Part shown: positions 1-5,553 of the stretch, piece after piece
Numbering within the stretch: position 1 is the first letter of the stretch
How the letters are laid out: each line of letters starts with the position of its first letter
Assembly (NCBI RefSeq): GCF_000497445.1
Contig: NZ_CM002285.1
Span: 4,979,715-4,985,267, forward strand
DNA length: 5,553 bases
Direction: 5' to 3'
Source: Streptomyces roseochromogenus subsp. oscitans DS 12.976
Lineage (GTDB): Bacteria; Actinomycetota; Actinomycetes; Streptomycetales; Streptomycetaceae
Translations under genes and position numbers: made by a program
Notes under the pieces: generated by a model
Databases searched by the model: none
The model's input: only the letters and a program-made list of their open reading frames with translations
Told to the model about the DNA's origin: nothing

Positions 1-1212
1 CCCGGCACGCTGCTGGGCCACGGCACGGGCGCGGGCGAGCGCCTCCTGGCCGTCACCTTCAACGACCTGGCCGTCGGCGGCCGCGAGGCCGAGGTGGAAC
101 GCGCCGGGGCCCTTGCCGCCAACCCGCGCCTGCACCACGTGGTGGTCACCGGCGCCGAGGAGACCCTGCCGTACACCGATCTCGACGGCCCCCTCACCGA
201 CGAACCCGGACCTTCCCTGGTCACGGCCGCCCGGCACCGCGCCCGGCTCGCCGCCGGCAGTGCCGACCACTTCACCGGCCACGGCGCCCGCCAGGTCCTG
301 GACGCCCACCCCGCCCGCCTCGCCGACCTCCTCATGGACCGCAAACGCCGCCATCTGGTCCGCCCGGTTGCCGCGCTCGCCAAGGCCGACGGCTCGGTGA
401 TGGTCACCACCCGCGTGTACGGCGCCGCCCGCCGGCTCGCCCGGACGCCCTACCGGGCCGGCCTGGAAGCGCTGGCCGAGCGGCTGATGCGGCGCCGCTT
501 CGACGAGCCCAAGGGAGCGGTCGGCGCATCCCTCGCCGCGCTGACCTGGGCCAGACCCGGGCCCGCCGCCCGCTGGCTGACGGGCGAGGCCCTGGCCGAA
601 GTATCGGTTCTGCTGCAGGCGGAGGCAGACCGTTCGGCAACCGGCGTCCAGCGTCCCGGCGACTATCGCGCGCGTGCCGCCCTCGCCCGTCACGCCGCCG
701 ATCTGCGCGTCCTGGAACAGGCCGCCGAGATCCGCTCCCAGCGCCTGCACGCGCCGTTCCTCGACAACCAGGTCGTCCGCGCCTGCCGCGCCCTTCCGGA
801 GGCCCTGCGCGTCCAGCCCGGCGCCCGCGCCGCCATCCTCCGTACGGTCCTGGAGGGTGCCGGCGTCACCGGCCTCCCGTCCGGCTGGGGCGCCCCCTCC
901 CACGCTTCCTCGGCGGCGGCCGCACGCGCGGGCCTGCGCGTGGCGGCCGACCCCCTGCTCGACCTGTTCTCCACCCCCCTTCTGGCCGACGCCGGACTGG
1001 TGGAGGCCCGTGTCATCCGCGAGGCCTTGCGCGCGGGCGCCGCCGGCGACCCCATCCCCCTGGACGGCCTCGCCGACCTCATCTCCCTCGAACTCTGGCT
1101 CCACCGCCTCCTCTCCCGCCGAGGTACTTGCTGGACGGGAACCCCGGCACGCGCGCGTGCGGTGCCCTCCGGGATTCAGCCGAGAAGGGGAGCTCTGGCT
1201 TCCGGCGCTTGA
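1..1212 (+). CDS. Lasso-peptide-type macrolactam cyclase (asparagine synthetase B homolog), C-terminal part; 5' end outside window
   Basis: The frame is open from the left edge to TGA at 1210-1212, giving 403 visible residues; an internal GTG at 94 is not the real start because coding sequence continues upstream. Enzymes of this family adenylate an Asp/Glu side chain of the core peptide with ATP so that the N-terminal amine can close the isopeptide ring; they act in the cytoplasm with an RRE protein and a leader peptidase. Visible family marks are the strand LAVTFND (about residues 27-33), the DHFTGHG segment (89-95) where asparagine synthetases carry their second nucleotide-binding motif, and RLHAPFLDN (248-256) followed by a helical C-terminal region ending LELWLHRLL. 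The SGGxDS PP-loop must lie left of the window. The 94-98 segment reads HGARQ and lacks the usual acidic residues. The last 30 codons have aberrant codon use. I weakly recall a similar RGTCWTG tail in albusnodin-type cyclases but cannot confirm it. A different amide ligase of the same fold is possible. Confidence 0.82.
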   Translation, partial: PGTLLGHGTGAGERLLAVTFNDLAVGGREAEVERAGALAANPRLHHVVVTGAEETLPYTDLDGPLTDEPGPSLVTAARHRARLAAGSADHFTGHGARQVLDAHPARLADLLMDRKRRHLVRPVAALAKADGSVMVTTRVYGAARRLARTPYRAGLEALAERLMRRRFDEPKGAVGASLAALTWARPGPAARWLTGEALAEVSVLLQAEADRSATGVQRPGDYRARAALARHAADLRVLEQAAEIRSQRLHAPFLDNQVVRACRALPEALRVQPGARAAILRTVLEGAGVTGLPSGWGAPSHASSAAAARAGLRVAADPLLDLFSTPLLADAGLVEARVIREALRAGAAGDPIPLDGLADLISLELWLHRLLSRRGTCWTGTPARARAVPSGIQPRRGALASGA

Positions 1213-1284
1213 ACGCCGAGGGCGCTGTCCCTCCCCGTCTGGAGGCTGCCGCCCCCAGGCCCCCGCTGGGTTGGCTCCCGCCGT

Positions 1285-1305
1285 GGGCCGCCGCGGGCCC
1301 TTCTT
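1285..1305 (+). terminator. Weak intrinsic-terminator-like hairpin
   Basis: The arms GGGCC (1285-1289) and GGCCC (1296-1300) enclose the six-base loop GCCGCG and are followed directly by TTCTT (1301-1305). The stem is all G/C but only five pairs long, and the pyrimidine tract is not a true U-run. It lies about 70 bp downstream of the cyclase stop, where a terminator would be expected. In DNA this GC-rich such short stems arise by chance, so this is a candidate only. Confidence 0.25.
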
Positions 1306-1309
1306 GGCC

Positions 1310-1349
1310 GGCCGCGCAGTTCCCCGCGCCCCTGGGGAGCTGCAGGGCC
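1310..1349. repeat. Stem-loop element resembling a widespread Streptomyces intergenic repeat; possible terminator
   Basis: The ten-base arms GCAGTTCCCC (1316-1325) and GGGGAGCTGC (1334-1343) pair fully except for one G-T wobble, around the eight-base loop GCGCCCCT. Beyond a 2x2 internal mismatch, GGCC (1310-1313) pairs with GGCC (1346-1349). The core CGCAGTTCCCCGCGCCCCT matches, from memory, a short motif found in many copies between genes of Streptomyces genomes, often at 3' ends of transcripts; this needs a genome count to confirm. No T-tract follows, so it would act as a factor-assisted or bidirectional terminator or an mRNA-stabilising hairpin. The structure is seen directly; the role is inferred. 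Confidence 0.6.
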
Positions 1350-1443
1350 GTCGCCTTCATCGCGCCGCAGCACAGGGCACCGATCACACCTCGCTCACGA
1401 AACCCCCGTGCCCAGAACCGCACCCCCCCGCGACAATGACCAG

Positions 1444-4400
1444 GTGCGGTACAGAATCCTGGGAGTGACCCAAGCGGCGGACGACCAGGGCACCCCCATA
1501 CCCATCGGCGGCCCACGCCTGCGCACACTCCTCACCACCCTCGCCCTCCGCCCCTCCCGCACCACCACCCCCGAAACCCTGATCGACGAGATCTGGGCCG
1601 ACGACCCACCCCACGACGCCCCCGCCGCCCTCCAGGCCCTGATCGGCCGCCTCCGCCGCACCCTCGGCCGCCACAGCATCGCCTCCACCCCCGGCGGCTA
1701 CCGCCTGGAGGCCACCGAGGACGACGTAGACCTGTACGTCTTCGAGGAGCTCGTCCGTACCGGCACCAAGGCCCTCACCGCGGGCGACCCGGCCACCGCC
1801 CACCGCACCCTCACCGAGGCCCTCGCCCTCTGGCACGGCCCCGCCCTCGCCGACCTCCCCGACCGCACCGCCGCCACCCGCCCGGAGGCCCTGCGCCGGG
1901 AGGCGACCCGCGCCCGGGCCGCCGCCGCCCTCGACCTCGGCCGTGCCCCGGACGTCGTACCGGAGCTGAAGGAGCTGACCGCGGCCCACCCGTTGGACGA
2001 GCCTCTGCACGCCCTGCTCATCCGCGCTCTGCGCGACACGGGCCGCCCCGCCGACGCCCTCGCCGCGTACGAGTCCGCCCGCCGCACCCTCGCCGACACC
2101 CTCGGCACCGACCCGGGGCCGGAACTCAAAGCCCTGCACACGTCGTTGCTCACACAGCGGCAACCACAGCCACAGCCAAAGTCACGGCCGAAGCCGGATG
2201 CACCGCGACAGCCGGATGCACAGTCAGACGTGGAGCCGGAGCCGCTGAAGCCGGCCGCCCCCGCTCAGCCCCCCGAGCGCACCGGCAATCTCCGCCCCCG
2301 TCTGACGTCCTTCGTCGGGCGGGAACCAGAACTCGAAGCCATTCGTTCCGACTTGCACAGGGCCCGCCTGGTCACGCTCACCGGACCGGGCGGCTCCGGA
2401 AAGACCCGCCTCGCCGAGGAGGCCGCCGCAGGGCTCCCCCAGGCATGGCTGGTCGAGCTGGCCCCGCTCGACCATCCGGAGGCGGTGCCCGGCGCGGTGG
2501 TCAGCGCGCTCGGTCTGCGCGAGACCGTGCTGCTGACGAACGAGCTGGGGACCCCGCAGGCCGACCCCGTCGCCCTGCTGATCGAGTACTGCGCCCCGCG
2601 CAGCCAGCTCCTGATCCTTGACAACTGCGAACATGTCATCGGCGCGGCCGCCGCCCTCGCCGAGACCCTCCTCACCCACTGCCCGGGACTCACGATCCTC
2701 GCGACCAGCCGTGAACCCCTGGGCGTCCCCGGTGAGTCGGTGCGCCCGGTCGAGCCCCTCGTCCCGGAGCAGGCGCACCGACTGTTCGCCGAGCGCGCGA
2801 AGGCCGTCCGTCCCGACGCCGGCGCGGTGCTCTCCGACACCGAGGCCGTGGCGGAGATCTGCCGTCGGCTGGACGGGCTGCCGCTGGCCATCGAGCTGGC
2901 CGCCGCCCGGCTCAGGCTGCTGACCCCACGCCAGATCGCCGACCGGCTCGACGACCGCTTCCGCCTGCTCACCTCCGGAAGCCGCACGGTCCTGCCCCGC
3001 CAGCAGACCCTGCGCGCGGTCGTCGACTGGTCCTGGGACCTGCTGGACGAGCGGGAGCGCACGGTGCTGCGCGAGGTGTCGGTGTTCGCCGGCGGCTGGG
3101 ACCTCGCGGCGGCCGAGGCCGTGTGCACCGGCCCGGCCGCCGATCTGATCGGCGCCCTGGTCGACAAGTCCCTCGTCGTCGCCGCCCCGGACGCCTCGGG
3201 CGGCAGCATGCGCTACCGCATGCTGGAGACCATCCACGAGTACGCCACCGAGCGCGCGGCCGAGGCCGCCGGGCTGCGCGCCGGCGCCGAGCGACGGCAC
3301 CGCGCGTGGGTGCGCGCGCTGGTCGAGGCGGCCGAGCCGCGCCTGCGGTCGGCGGACCAACTGCCCTGGATCTCCCGTCTGGAGACCGAACTGGACAACA
3401 TCCGGGCGGCACTGGACCGCTCCGTGCGCGCCGGCGACGAGCCGGAGGCGGGTGCGATTGTCCTGGCCATCGGCTGGTTCTGGTGGCTGCGCAACCACCG
3501 CCAGGAGGCGGTGTCCCGGGTCCGGCTGGTCCTCCGCCTGGGCGTGGCCCTGGACACCCTGGACACACCGGAGGGCCCGGCCCCAGGCGGTGATCTGATG
3601 GAGCTGGTGGAGTCGGCCGACCCGGTGGGGGCCCTTCTCGCCGTACCCGACGGCGAGGCCGGGCATCCGCTGCGGGAGCTGCGGATGGACCTGCGGATGC
3701 TCGACCTGTTCCTGACCTCCGAGTCGGCCACCGAGCACCTCGCGGGCGACCCGCGGGCCCCGGAGTACCTCGCGTGCGTGCGAGCCGCCTTCGCGCACGG
3801 CGGTCCCCGGGCCGCCCGGCTCCCGGGCATCGTCTGGCCGCTGACCGCCTACTACCTGGGCGGCGCGGGGGACCTCGGCCCCGACATGGCCGCAGCCGTC
3901 GCCAACTGCCGTGTGTACGGCGGCGATTGGGAAGTCGGCGTCTCCCTGATGTACCGCACCCACACGATGGTCGACTCTCCGGGCAACCTGCGAGGCGTGG
4001 ACGAGGATCTCGCCGAGCTGCGGACGCTCAGCCGGCGCGTCGGGGACCGCTGGATGCGGGCCCAGGTGTGCAGCGCGGCCGGCGAGGCGGCCATGGCGCG
4101 CGGCAGGTTCGGCGAGGCGCGCGGTGAGTACGAGGAGGCGCTGCGCCTCGCCTACGAGGTGGGTGCCTACGCCGAATCGCCGTTCCTGATGGCCCGGCTC
4201 GCCGAGATCGCCTACCGTTCCGGCGACCCGAAGGCCGCGCTGGCTTCCCTGGACGAGGCGGAAGCGGCCGCCGACCGGTACGCCGTGCCGGAGTCGCGTG
4301 CCTTCGTGCTGCTGCTGCGCGCCCACATCGCCCTGCACGACGGGGAGCACGCGGCAGCCCGGGAGCTGTACGAGGCGACGTGCGCGGTGACGCACGGGGG

Positions 4401-4818
4401 CAACCCGCCGCCGCAGTTCGTGGCTGCCCTGCACAGCGTCGAGGCGCTTCTCGTCGCCGCCGAGTCGGGCCCCGCGCACGGGCTGCCGATCGTCGCCATG
4501 GCGCTGCGCGAGGCCGTGGCCCAGCGGTGCGCGGAGTCGATCACGGCGGGGCTGGTCGACATCGCGGCCGGTCTGCAGGCCCGGCGCGGCGATCTGGCCG
4601 GTGCGGTACGGCTGTTCGCCGCCGCGGACCACTGGCGCGACGGCAATCTCCGCCCCGAGCCGGAGCGCAGCGAGGCCCTTCGGGTGCAGTCCGGCGCCCG
4701 CGTGGTCCTCTCGGCCGAGCGGTACGAGGCCGAGCGCGCCCGGGGCGCGTCCCTCGACGTGGCCGATGTGCTGCGAGAGCTGGACGCCACTGCGGCGAGG
4801 ACCGCCGAACGCGGCTAG
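1444..4818 (+). CDS. Large AfsR/SARP-family transcriptional regulator (OmpR-type DNA-binding domain, BTAD, NB-ARC, TPR-like C-terminus)
   Basis: A cytoplasmic multidomain activator of 1124 residues from the GTG at 1444; a GTG at 1408 would add 12 residues. I prefer 1444 because the family begins almost directly with the first strand, here RYRILG. Neither start has a Shine-Dalgarno, so leaderless translation is possible. Residues 2-92 form the winged-helix DNA-binding domain, about 97-239 the helical BTAD, and 240-278 a Pro/Gln/Lys linker. NLRPRLTSFVGRE (from 282) opens the NB-ARC/STAND ATPase, with Walker A GPGGSGKT (314-321), Walker B LLILDNCEH (D393), the TSREPL sensor (421-426) and GLPLA (478-482). 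A winged-helix segment starts near 523, followed by RYRMLETIHEYA at 590. The remainder is helical, with TPR-like helices at about 865-985. All ATPase motifs look intact. Such proteins bind direct repeats near the -35 of antibiotic or RiPP operons and are gated by nucleotide and ligand binding. It is longer than AfsR (about 990 residues). The target here is unknown; the adjacent cyclase cluster is one candidate. Confidence 0.92.
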   Translation: MRYRILGVTQAADDQGTPIPIGGPRLRTLLTTLALRPSRTTTPETLIDEIWADDPPHDAPAALQALIGRLRRTLGRHSIASTPGGYRLEATEDDVDLYVFEELVRTGTKALTAGDPATAHRTLTEALALWHGPALADLPDRTAATRPEALRREATRARAAAALDLGRAPDVVPELKELTAAHPLDEPLHALLIRALRDTGRPADALAAYESARRTLADTLGTDPGPELKALHTSLLTQRQPQPQPKSRPKPDAPRQPDAQSDVEPEPLKPAAPAQPPERTGNLRPRLTSFVGREPELEAIRSDLHRARLVTLTGPGGSGKTRLAEEAAAGLPQAWLVELAPLDHPEAVPGAVVSALGLRETVLLTNELGTPQADPVALLIEYCAPRSQLLILDNCEHVIGAAAALAETLLTHCPGLTILATSREPLGVPGESVRPVEPLVPEQAHRLFAERAKAVRPDAGAVLSDTEAVAEICRRLDGLPLAIELAAARLRLLTPRQIADRLDDRFRLLTSGSRTVLPRQQTLRAVVDWSWDLLDERERTVLREVSVFAGGWDLAAAEAVCTGPAADLIGALVDKSLVVAAPDASGGSMRYRMLETIHEYATERAAEAAGLRAGAERRHRAWVRALVEAAEPRLRSADQLPWISRLETELDNIRAALDRSVRAGDEPEAGAIVLAIGWFWWLRNHRQEAVSRVRLVLRLGVALDTLDTPEGPAPGGDLMELVESADPVGALLAVPDGEAGHPLRELRMDLRMLDLFLTSESATEHLAGDPRAPEYLACVRAAFAHGGPRAARLPGIVWPLTAYYLGGAGDLGPDMAAAVANCRVYGGDWEVGVSLMYRTHTMVDSPGNLRGVDEDLAELRTLSRRVGDRWMRAQVCSAAGEAAMARGRFGEARGEYEEALRLAYEVGAYAESPFLMARLAEIAYRSGDPKAALASLDEAEAAADRYAVPESRAFVLLLRAHIALHDGEHAAARELYEATCAVTHGGNPPPQFVAALHSVEALLVAAESGPAHGLPIVAMALREAVAQRCAESITAGLVDIAAGLQARRGDLAGAVRLFAAADHWRDGNLRPEPERSEALRVQSGARVVLSAERYEAERARGASLDVADVLRELDATAARTAERG
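2192..2221 (+). repeat. 12-bp direct repeat in the interdomain linker of the regulator
   Basis: AGCCGGATGCAC occurs at 2192-2203 and again at 2210-2221, an 18-bp period (six codons) within the Pro/Gln/Lys-rich linker between the BTAD and NB-ARC domains. Both copies are in frame and encode PDA-containing units. Just upstream, CCACAG is also repeated. This is a typical in-frame slippage pattern in a flexible linker and probably has no regulatory meaning. Confidence 0.7.
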
Positions 4819-4839
4819 GCACTCCGGTCTGCCGGCCTA

Positions 4840-4869
4840 CCCGCCTACCGGTCTTCCCCCGCCTACCGG
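4840..4869. repeat. 12-bp direct repeat across the convergent 3' ends
   Basis: CCCGCCTACCGG occurs at 4840-4851 and 4858-4869. The second copy contains the stop codon of the minus-strand NPCBM gene (reads TAG at 4865-4863). The gap between the two convergent genes is only 44 bp. A shorter CCGGTCT repeat occurs at 4824-4830 and 4848-4854. I see no strong intrinsic terminator here; the repeats are direct, not inverted. The likely origin is a small tandem duplication. Confidence 0.6.
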
Positions 4870-5553
4870 CAGGTGAACCGGGACTCCGCCCAGTCCGCGA
4901 GCGCGGCCCGGTCGAGGAGGCCGCCGTGGGGCTGTACGACGAGCCGTACGGTCCTGCGCCCGGTCAGGTTCACATGGACGGGCACGGCAGGGTCGTTTCC
5001 CCTGACCGTCCCGGAGTGCCACAGCCGTACCCCGTCGGCGTAGACGGAGAAGGACACCTTGCCGAGGCCCAGCGTCATGTCGTCCACGCCGGCCAGTGCG
5101 TCGTAGGCGGTGCACTGCCGGTTGAGGGCGATGGTCACGGAGGAGTCGCCGTGCACGGTCACCCCGCGCGCGTACTGCTTGCCGTCGATCGACATGCCGT
5201 AGCGCTGCCACACCCAGCTGCTCTCGCCGAGCTGGATCTCGGGCCGGGTGCCGTCGCCGGTGACGTCGTAGCCGAGGTCGCTCACCTCGTAGACGGTGGG
5301 GGGCGGCGGCGGAGTGGGCGGCGGGGTCGGCTTCGGCGTGGGGGTCGGGGTGGGTGTCGGCCTGGGCGTGGGCGTCGGCTTGGGGGTGGGTTTCGGTGCG
5401 GGCGTCGGCGTCGGGGTGGGGGTCGGCTCCGGGGCGACCACCACCGGCTTCGGCGCGGGCTTCTTCGACGGGGTCGGCTGCGGCGCCGGGGGCTGTACGA
5501 CCGGCGCGGACGGTGCCGGCTTGGCCGCCTCCTTCGCCGGCGGACGGCTGTCG
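4863..5553 (-). CDS. NPCBM/NEW2-type carbohydrate-binding domain protein with Pro/Thr linker, C-terminal part; 5' end outside window
   Basis: Read on the minus strand, the frame is open from the right edge (first whole codon at 5552) to TAG at 4865-4863, giving 229 visible residues; the GTG at 5444 is internal to this reading. Visible residues 1-36 are Pro/Ala/Lys-rich, 41-85 are almost pure Pro-Thr/Pro-Lys units, and about 87-229 form a beta-rich domain. The marks YEVSDLGYD, KQYARGVTVHGDSSVTIAL and YDALAGVDDMT match the NPCBM/NEW2 fold, which in known proteins binds galactose-containing or other sugars and is often attached to glycoside hydrolases. Two cysteines (in RQCTAY and the terminal FTCR) could form a disulfide, which suits an exported domain. 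In such proteins a Pro/Thr linker usually separates a membrane anchor or another domain from the sugar-binding head. What lies at the N-terminus (enzyme, kinase, regulator or only an anchor) cannot be seen. It is convergent with the regulator, so it is not in its operon. Confidence 0.82.
   Translation of the reverse strand, partial: DSRPPAKEAAKPAPSAPVVQPPAPQPTPSKKPAPKPVVVAPEPTPTPTPTPAPKPTPKPTPTPRPTPTPTPTPKPTPPPTPPPPPTVYEVSDLGYDVTGDGTRPEIQLGESSWVWQRYGMSIDGKQYARGVTVHGDSSVTIALNRQCTAYDALAGVDDMTLGLGKVSFSVYADGVRLWHSGTVRGNDPAVPVHVNLTGRRTVRLVVQPHGGLLDRAALADWAESRFTCR
5298..5432 (-). repeat. Pro-Thr low-complexity coding repeat (PT linker)
   Basis: On the minus strand this encodes about 45 residues of alternating Pro with Thr, Lys, Ala or Arg, ending in a run of prolines immediately before the NPCBM domain. 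At DNA level it is an imperfect hexanucleotide-type array, giving many short G-runs on the plus strand. Such arrays change length by slippage. In the protein it is expected to be an extended, rigid spacer that may be O-glycosylated in actinomycetes; that last point is inference. Confidence 0.85.

Larger units (their letters stand above)
1213..1443. other. Intergenic region between cyclase and regulator
   Basis: This 231-bp stretch separates two codirectional genes. I see no protein gene in it: the frames open across it have mixed third-position composition, no convincing ribosome-binding site and no recognisable family. No lasso precursor-like leader/core was found. It holds two hairpin structures (1285-1305 and 1310-1349) and must contain the regulator's promoter if the regulator is transcribed alone. 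A 5-bp hairpin also spans the cyclase stop codon (arms 1203-1207 and 1214-1218). Confidence 0.7.

Noticed and set aside
1230..1245. A hairpin CCTCC / GGAGG after the cyclase
   Set aside because: Only five pairs with no T-tract; this is expected by chance in such GC-rich DNA, and better hairpins lie downstream.
1128..1439. A 103-codon plus-strand frame in the intergenic region, considered as a RiPP precursor
   Set aside because: It starts inside the cyclase, has no good ribosome-binding site, and lacks the lasso leader pattern with a Thr before a Gly/aromatic-starting core and an acidic ring residue.
674..1468. A 264-residue plus-strand frame overlapping the cyclase and the gap
   Set aside because: Its translation is Pro/Ala/Ser-rich noise out of frame with the cyclase, with no family match; it is a shadow of the GC-rich coding sequence.
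1436..1468. A 10-codon ATG frame (MTRCGTESWE) overlapping the regulator start, considered as a leader peptide
   Set aside because: It has no ribosome-binding site and no attenuator structure, and it overlaps the conserved start of the regulator in another frame.
1384..2163. A 259-residue minus-strand frame over the regulator's 5' end
   Set aside because: It mirrors the DNA-binding and BTAD coding sequence, its translation is low-complexity Gly/Ala/Val-rich, and it has no domain signature.
2224..4632. An 802-residue antisense open frame inside the regulator gene
   Set aside because: It lies wholly opposite a gene with clear domain motifs and codon bias; long antisense frames are common in such GC-rich DNA, and the translation shows no recognisable family.
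4819..4862. A bidirectional terminator in the convergent gap
   Set aside because: The repeats there are direct rather than inverted, only very short stems can be drawn, and there is no T-tract on either strand.

Overview
The window is very GC-rich, with strong G/C preference at third codon positions, GTG starts and protein families typical of Streptomyces or a close actinomycete. No in-frame TTA codon was noticed by eye. It holds three protein-coding genes, two of them cut by the window edges, and one non-coding stretch of about 230 bp. No tRNA, rRNA, CRISPR array or transposase gene was seen.

Layout: (1) Positions 1-1212 (+) encode the C-terminal part of an asparagine-synthetase-B-like macrolactam cyclase, of the type that closes the ring of lasso peptides. 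Its N-terminal part, including the ATP PP-loop, lies left of the window. (2) Positions 1213-1443 form an intergenic region with a strong stem-loop (1310-1349) built around a sequence that I recall as a common Streptomyces intergenic repeat, plus a weaker terminator-like hairpin just before it. (3) Positions 1444-4818 (+) encode a very large AfsR/SARP-type regulator: OmpR-like DNA-binding domain, BTAD, a Pro/Gln-rich linker, an NB-ARC/STAND ATPase and a helical TPR-like C-terminus. (4) Positions 4863-5553 (-) encode the C-terminal part of a protein with a long Pro/Thr linker and a C-terminal NPCBM-type carbohydrate-binding module, convergent with the regulator.

How the genes relate: the cyclase implies that a lasso-peptide (RiPP) cluster starts or continues left of the window. 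The usual actinobacterial order places the RRE protein (B1) and the leader peptidase (B2) just after the cyclase, but neither is there, so the window probably covers the right-hand edge of the cluster or a rearranged or orphan cyclase. The last 30 codons of the cyclase have a codon composition unlike the rest, which fits a junction or relaxed constraint at its 3' end. The SARP-type regulator is codirectional and could control the cluster, but the hairpins and the 231-bp gap argue that it is a separate transcription unit. The NPCBM gene looks unrelated, probably an envelope or secreted protein. The main items worth following up are the cyclase (its altered nucleotide-site motif and missing downstream partners) and the hairpin element.
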